Shown here: piece after piece, positions 59,030-64,000 of the stretch
How the letters are laid out: every line of letters starts with the position of its first letter
Numbering within the stretch: the stretch's first letter is position 1
Assembly: GCA_963720765.1 (NCBI GenBank)
Contig: CAVRGS010000001.1
Location: 186,001-250,000 of the forward strand
From: DASUAS01 sp963720765
GTDB lineage: Bacteria; Actinomycetota; Acidimicrobiia; IMCC26256; DASPTH01
Length of the DNA: 64,000 bases
Direction of reading: 5' to 3'
Notes under the pieces: model-generated
What the model was told of the DNA's origin: nothing
The model's database searches: none
Seen by the model: only the letters and a program-made list of their open reading frames with translations
Program-made: the position numbers and the translations under genes

Positions 59030-61669
59030 GTGCGGGCGACCTTCGAAGCCGGACGCGGGTTCCCCCTCGACCGGTTCCAGACGCTCGCCCTCGACGCCCT
59101 CGACGCCGGCCGCGGCGTGCTGGTCGCTGCACCGACAGGATCGGGCAAGACGCTGGTGGCCGAGTACGCGATCGTCAAGGCCCGTGCCGATGGCGGCAAG
59201 GTCTTCTACACCACACCGCTGAAGGCGCTGTCCAACCAGAAGTACGGCGACCTCGTGCGCGAACACGGCAGCGCCGCAGTCGGGCTGCTCACGGGCGACA
59301 ACGCGGTCAACGGTGATGCCCCGATCGTGGTGATGACGACCGAGGTGCTGCGCAACATGATCTACGCGGCCTCGCCGGCGCTCGACGGGCTGCGCTACGT
59401 CGTGCTCGACGAGGTGCACTACCTGCAGGACCGCTACCGGGGTCCGGTGTGGGAAGAGGTGATCGTCCACCTCCCACCCGACGTGACGCTGGTGTGCCTC
59501 TCGGCCACGGTCTCGAACGCGGAGGAGGTGGCGGCGTGGATCGAGACGGTCCGCGGCAGCACCGCCGCCATCATCGAGGAGCACCGCCCGGTCACGCTCG
59601 AGCACCGTTACCTGGTGGGGGAGCGGGGCGCCGACGATCTCCACCTGCTGCCCACGTTCATGGTCGCACCCGACGGCGAACTGCGTCCCAACCCCGACGC
59701 GGCGCGCCTCGACGCGCGCAACGCGCGCGACTCGGGGTGGCGGGGGCGTCCCCGCACACGTCTGCGCACTCCGAGCCGGGTCGAGACCGCCGACCTCCTC
59801 GCCGCCGAGGGCATGCTGCCCGCGATCTGCTTCGTGTTCAGCCGCAAGGGGTGCGACCAGGCCGTCGAGCAGTGCCTGGCCGCGGGTCTGCGGCTCACCG
59901 AACCGGGGGAGCGCAGCCGCATCCGCACCATCGCCGACACCAAGACCGCGGGCCTCGCCGACGAGGACCTCGACGTGCTCCGCTACGACCAGTGGCTCGC
60001 CGGCCTCGAGGCGGGGTTCGCCTCCCATCACGCGGGCATGGTGCCGCCGATGAAGGAAGCGGTCGAAGAGGCCTTCGCCGCGGGCCTGGTGAAGGTCGTG
60101 TTCGCGACCGAGACGCTCGCGCTCGGCATCAACATGCCGGCCCGGACGGTGGTGATCGAGAAGCTCTCCAAGTTCACCGGTGAACGGCACGAGTTCCTCA
60201 CGCCCGGCGAGTACACCCAGCTGACCGGACGCGCGGGACGCCGCGGCATCGACGCCCGGGGGTACGCGGTGGTGTGCTGGAGCCCGTTCGTGCCCTTCGA
60301 CCAGGTCGCGTCGCTGGCGTCGCGCCGCAGCGACGCGCTGCGGTCGTCGTTCCGACCGACCTACAACATGGCAGCCAACCTCGTGCGGCGCTACACGAAG
60401 TTCGAGGCCCATCACCTGCTCAACCTGTCGTTCGCGCAGTTCCACGCCGACCGCGACGTCGTGGCGTTGGAACGCCAACTCGAACGCACGCGCGACCAGG
60501 TCGCCCGCCAACGTGCGCTCCTCGGCGACGATCTCGCCGCGGTGCAGGAGTACCGGGCCCTCACCACCGAGTTCGACGGGCTGCGCAGCAACCGCAGCGG
60601 CGCGAAGCACATCACCGAAGCGATGGAGGCGCTGCGCCCCGGCGACGTCGTCGTCGTGCGCCGCAAGGGTGGTCGCGTGGCGGTGCTCAACCACGAGCAC
60701 CGGCGGGGTGGCGGGAGCCGCCTGGTGGCGCTCACCCCTGGGCGCGACGTCGTGCGGCTCGGCCCGCAGGACTTCGACGCACCGCCGCGGCGCGCCGCGA
60801 CCATCGACCTGCCCACGCCGTTCGCGCCCCGGAACCCGTCGTTCCGGCGCCAGACCGCCGACCGGCTGCGCCGCGCCAAGCTCCGCGAGGACACCGGACG
60901 CTCGCGTCGCGACGAGCGCCGGCTCGCCGAGCTCGAGGCCGCGTTGGCCGGGCACCCGCTCAGCGACGATCCGCAGCGCGAGCAGAAGCTCCGGGCGGCC
61001 GGGGCCATCGAGCGCTTCGAGCGCGACCAGCAGCGCACCGAGCGGCGCGTGCGGGGCCGCAGTGAGAGCCTGGCCCGTCAGTTCGACCGGGTGCTGCGCG
61101 TGCTGGAGGCGTGGGGCTACGTCGACGGCTGGCAGCTCACCGAGGGCGGCGAGCAGCTGGCGCGCCTCTACACCGAGACCGACCTGCTGCTCGCGGAGGC
61201 GCTCCGCGAGGGTCTGCTCGACGGGCTGCGCCCGCCCGAGCTGGCCGCGCTCGTGTCGTGCTTCACCTACGAGCGACGCGGACCCGACGGATCGGACCCG
61301 ATGCCGCCGGCGCGTTGGCCGTCGAAGACGGTCGCGAAGCGGTCGCGTGCGATCGAACGCATCGCCCGGGACCTGCGCGCCAACGAGGACGACGCCGGCC
61401 TCCCCGAGACGCGCGTGCCCGATCCCGGGTTCACGCCGTACGCGCACGACTGGGCCTCGGGCGACTCGTTGGCCGACGTGCTCGACGACGACGAGATGAC
61501 CGGCGGCGACTTCGTGCGGCACGTCAAGCAGTGCATCGACCTGCTGCGTCAGGTCGGCGACGTGGCCGCCGACCCCGAGACGCGGGCCCGCGCTCGGGAG
61601 GCCGCCGATGCGTGCCATCGCGGGGTCGTCGCGGCGTCGAGCGTGGCGGGCCGCGTGAGCGGGAGCTGA
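59030..61669 (+). CDS. helY: DEAD/DEAH-box helicase HelY (Ski2-like)
   Basis: An 879-residue Ski2-family superfamily 2 helicase, probably acting on RNA. It shows the Q-motif region FPLDRFQTLALDALDAGRGV, Walker A APTGSGKT, motif II LDEVHYL, motif III LSATVSN, motif V ATETLALGINMPARTVV and motif VI QLTGRAGRRG. A C-terminal domain with an RRKGGRVAVL barrel follows. The GTG at 59030 has GGGAGAAGG 7 bases upstream and fits the usual N-terminus (RATFEAGRGFPLDRFQ). tatA-tatC-helY is a conserved actinobacterial order. Confidence 0.93.
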   Translation: MRATFEAGRGFPLDRFQTLALDALDAGRGVLVAAPTGSGKTLVAEYAIVKARADGGKVFYTTPLKALSNQKYGDLVREHGSAAVGLLTGDNAVNGDAPIVVMTTEVLRNMIYAASPALDGLRYVVLDEVHYLQDRYRGPVWEEVIVHLPPDVTLVCLSATVSNAEEVAAWIETVRGSTAAIIEEHRPVTLEHRYLVGERGADDLHLLPTFMVAPDGELRPNPDAARLDARNARDSGWRGRPRTRLRTPSRVETADLLAAEGMLPAICFVFSRKGCDQAVEQCLAAGLRLTEPGERSRIRTIADTKTAGLADEDLDVLRYDQWLAGLEAGFASHHAGMVPPMKEAVEEAFAAGLVKVVFATETLALGINMPARTVVIEKLSKFTGERHEFLTPGEYTQLTGRAGRRGIDARGYAVVCWSPFVPFDQVASLASRRSDALRSSFRPTYNMAANLVRRYTKFEAHHLLNLSFAQFHADRDVVALERQLERTRDQVARQRALLGDDLAAVQEYRALTTEFDGLRSNRSGAKHITEAMEALRPGDVVVVRRKGGRVAVLNHEHRRGGGSRLVALTPGRDVVRLGPQDFDAPPRRAATIDLPTPFAPRNPSFRRQTADRLRRAKLREDTGRSRRDERRLAELEAALAGHPLSDDPQREQKLRAAGAIERFERDQQRTERRVRGRSESLARQFDRVLRVLEAWGYVDGWQLTEGGEQLARLYTETDLLLAEALREGLLDGLRPPELAALVSCFTYERRGPDGSDPMPPARWPSKTVAKRSRAIERIARDLRANEDDAGLPETRVPDPGFTPYAHDWASGDSLADVLDDDEMTGGDFVRHVKQCIDLLRQVGDVAADPETRARAREAADACHRGVVAASSVAGRVSGS

Positions 61670-61674
61670 CGCCG

Positions 61675-62365
61675 ATGGTCGAGAAGGGCCAGCCGTGGGA
61701 GCGACCCGCCGCGGGGCCGCCCGCGTGGCACGTGGAGGGCGACGACGCCGCGCTCGCGGCCGCGGTGCGCGACCAACCGGGAGCTCGGGTGGGATTCCGG
61801 CCGGACCCGACGTCCGACCTCGCCCGGGCGCTCGGCATCCACGCCAGCGGATTTCAGGGCGGCGGACGGCGACGCTCGCTCGAGCTCGCCGTCGACGCCT
61901 TGCGGATCACGGCCGACCAGCGGGAGCTGTTCGCGGTGAACATGGTCGTGGTGGGCACCCCACCCGACCGCACCGGCTGGTTCACCGGCGCACCGGACCT
62001 CCGGGTCGAGGTCGACGGTCGCCTGGTCCACGACGGGCCGGCCACCACGGTCGTGATCGCCAGCGGCCAGTACCTGCGGGGCCACGACGTCGTCCCCCGT
62101 GGGCCACCCGGGCGACGGGCGGGCCGAGGTCCAGGTCTACGCAGTGGCCCGGGGCCAGCGGGCGGGCGTCCGCCGCCGGCTCCCGCAGGGGGTGCACCTC
62201 CCGCACCCCGACATCACCCAGACCACCGGGCGGCGGATCGACGTCGTCGCCGGATCATCGTCGAACGGCCGCCCGGTCGGGCTGGAGGTCGACGGCGTCC
62301 CGGCGCCGGCCGCCACCCGGGTGACGGTCGAGGTGGCCCCCGAGGCGTTCCTGATCGTCGTCTGA
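61675..62365 (+). CDS. lipid-kinase (DAGK/YegS C-terminal)-like protein, apparent 1-base frameshift near 62096
   Basis: The first part shows VGFRPDPTSDLARALGIHAS, LELAVDALRITADQRELFAV and NMVVVGTPPDRTG. After a frame change it continues with EVQVYAVARGQRAGVRRRLP and VDGVPAPAATRVTVEVAPEA. The layout recalls the C-terminal beta domain of YegS/diacylglycerol kinases, though the classic GGDGT site is not seen. Removing one C of the CCCCC run at 62094-62098 joins the halves through VVPVGHPGDGRAEVQVY, giving about 229 residues. Family assignment is tentative. Confidence 0.5.
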
Positions 62366-62395
62366 CGAATCCCCGTCGGCCGGGGTCCGCGCCGA

Positions 62396-62401
62396 TACCA
62401 T
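62396..62401 (+). promoter_or_regulatory. possible -10 element of thyX
   Basis: TACCAT, about 52 bases before the thyX start; a leader with GGAGG and GAGG sites follows. Confidence 0.35.
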
Positions 62402-62453
62402 CGCCAGCCCGGACGGTTCTCCGGGCCCGTTGGAGGCGAGACGAGGCGAGACT

Positions 62454-64000
<1,547 letters not shown>

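Overview
The window is high-GC DNA carrying a complete Pup-proteasome locus (arc/mpa, dop, pup, prcB, prcA, pafA, pafB, pafC). It also has a one-piece fbiC (coenzyme F420), heme A synthesis genes ctaA and ctaB, a long form of thyX, tatA-tatC-helY, and a MarP-like protease. This mix fits an actinobacterium, most likely of the Acidimicrobiia type; that placement is inferred from gene content, since no rRNA or tRNA gene was seen. Genes are packed tightly, with many ATGA/GTGA/TGATG overlaps, and only one gap exceeds 300 bases (42629-42968).

Layout. 1-13 kb: 3' part of typA, ctaA, an SRPBCC protein, an acyl-ACP desaturase, a 5'-3' exonuclease, an alpha/beta hydrolase, rmuC, fxsA, an unknown gene, an SCP2-like gene, a two-gene ABC exporter, a redoxin, ctaB and a GroES-like protein. 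12.6-19.2 kb: cell-wall-type and unknown genes, a cysteine-rich protein, then a glycolate-oxidase-type glcDEF operon. 19.2-26.2 kb: a seven-gene minus-strand run (pgl, SnoaL-like, fbiC, PfkB kinase, LOG-type protein, SDR, VOC). 26.2-31.5 kb: a methyltransferase/Mug glycosylase fusion, then tkt-tal and a lipoprotein esterase. 31.5-36.8 kb: FIST protein, a large membrane protein with a GT2 glycosyltransferase, and an acyl-CoA synthetase. 36.8-42.6 kb: PBP4-type dacB, three small envelope genes, a sulfur-carrier/TtuA pair, trmI, a MarP-like protease and a ferredoxin. 43-55.4 kb: the Pup-proteasome region, interrupted by FUSC, DUF2007-like and DUF3866 genes. 55.4-64 kb: lepB, a glycerophosphodiesterase, small genes, tatA-tatC, helY, a lipid-kinase-like gene and the start of thyX.

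How the genes work together. Dop activates Pup by deamidating its C-terminal Gln, PafA attaches it to substrates, and the ARC ATPase feeds them into the PrcAB chamber; PafB/PafC are the neighbouring WYL regulators. A second small-protein system, a ThiS/TtuB-like carrier with a TtuA-like thiolase, lies 3.5 kb upstream. Tkt, Tal and Pgl form a pentose-phosphate group.

Two window-wide patterns stand out. First, about twenty genes on both strands have a TANNNT hexamer 6-10 bases (most often 7) before the start codon, as expected for leaderless mRNAs; this spacing was used to choose several starts. Second, eight genes, including normally important ones (ctaB, thyX), are split by 1-2 base indels in GC-rich runs. 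These look like consensus sequence errors rather than real gene decay, and feature coordinates span the corrected genes.
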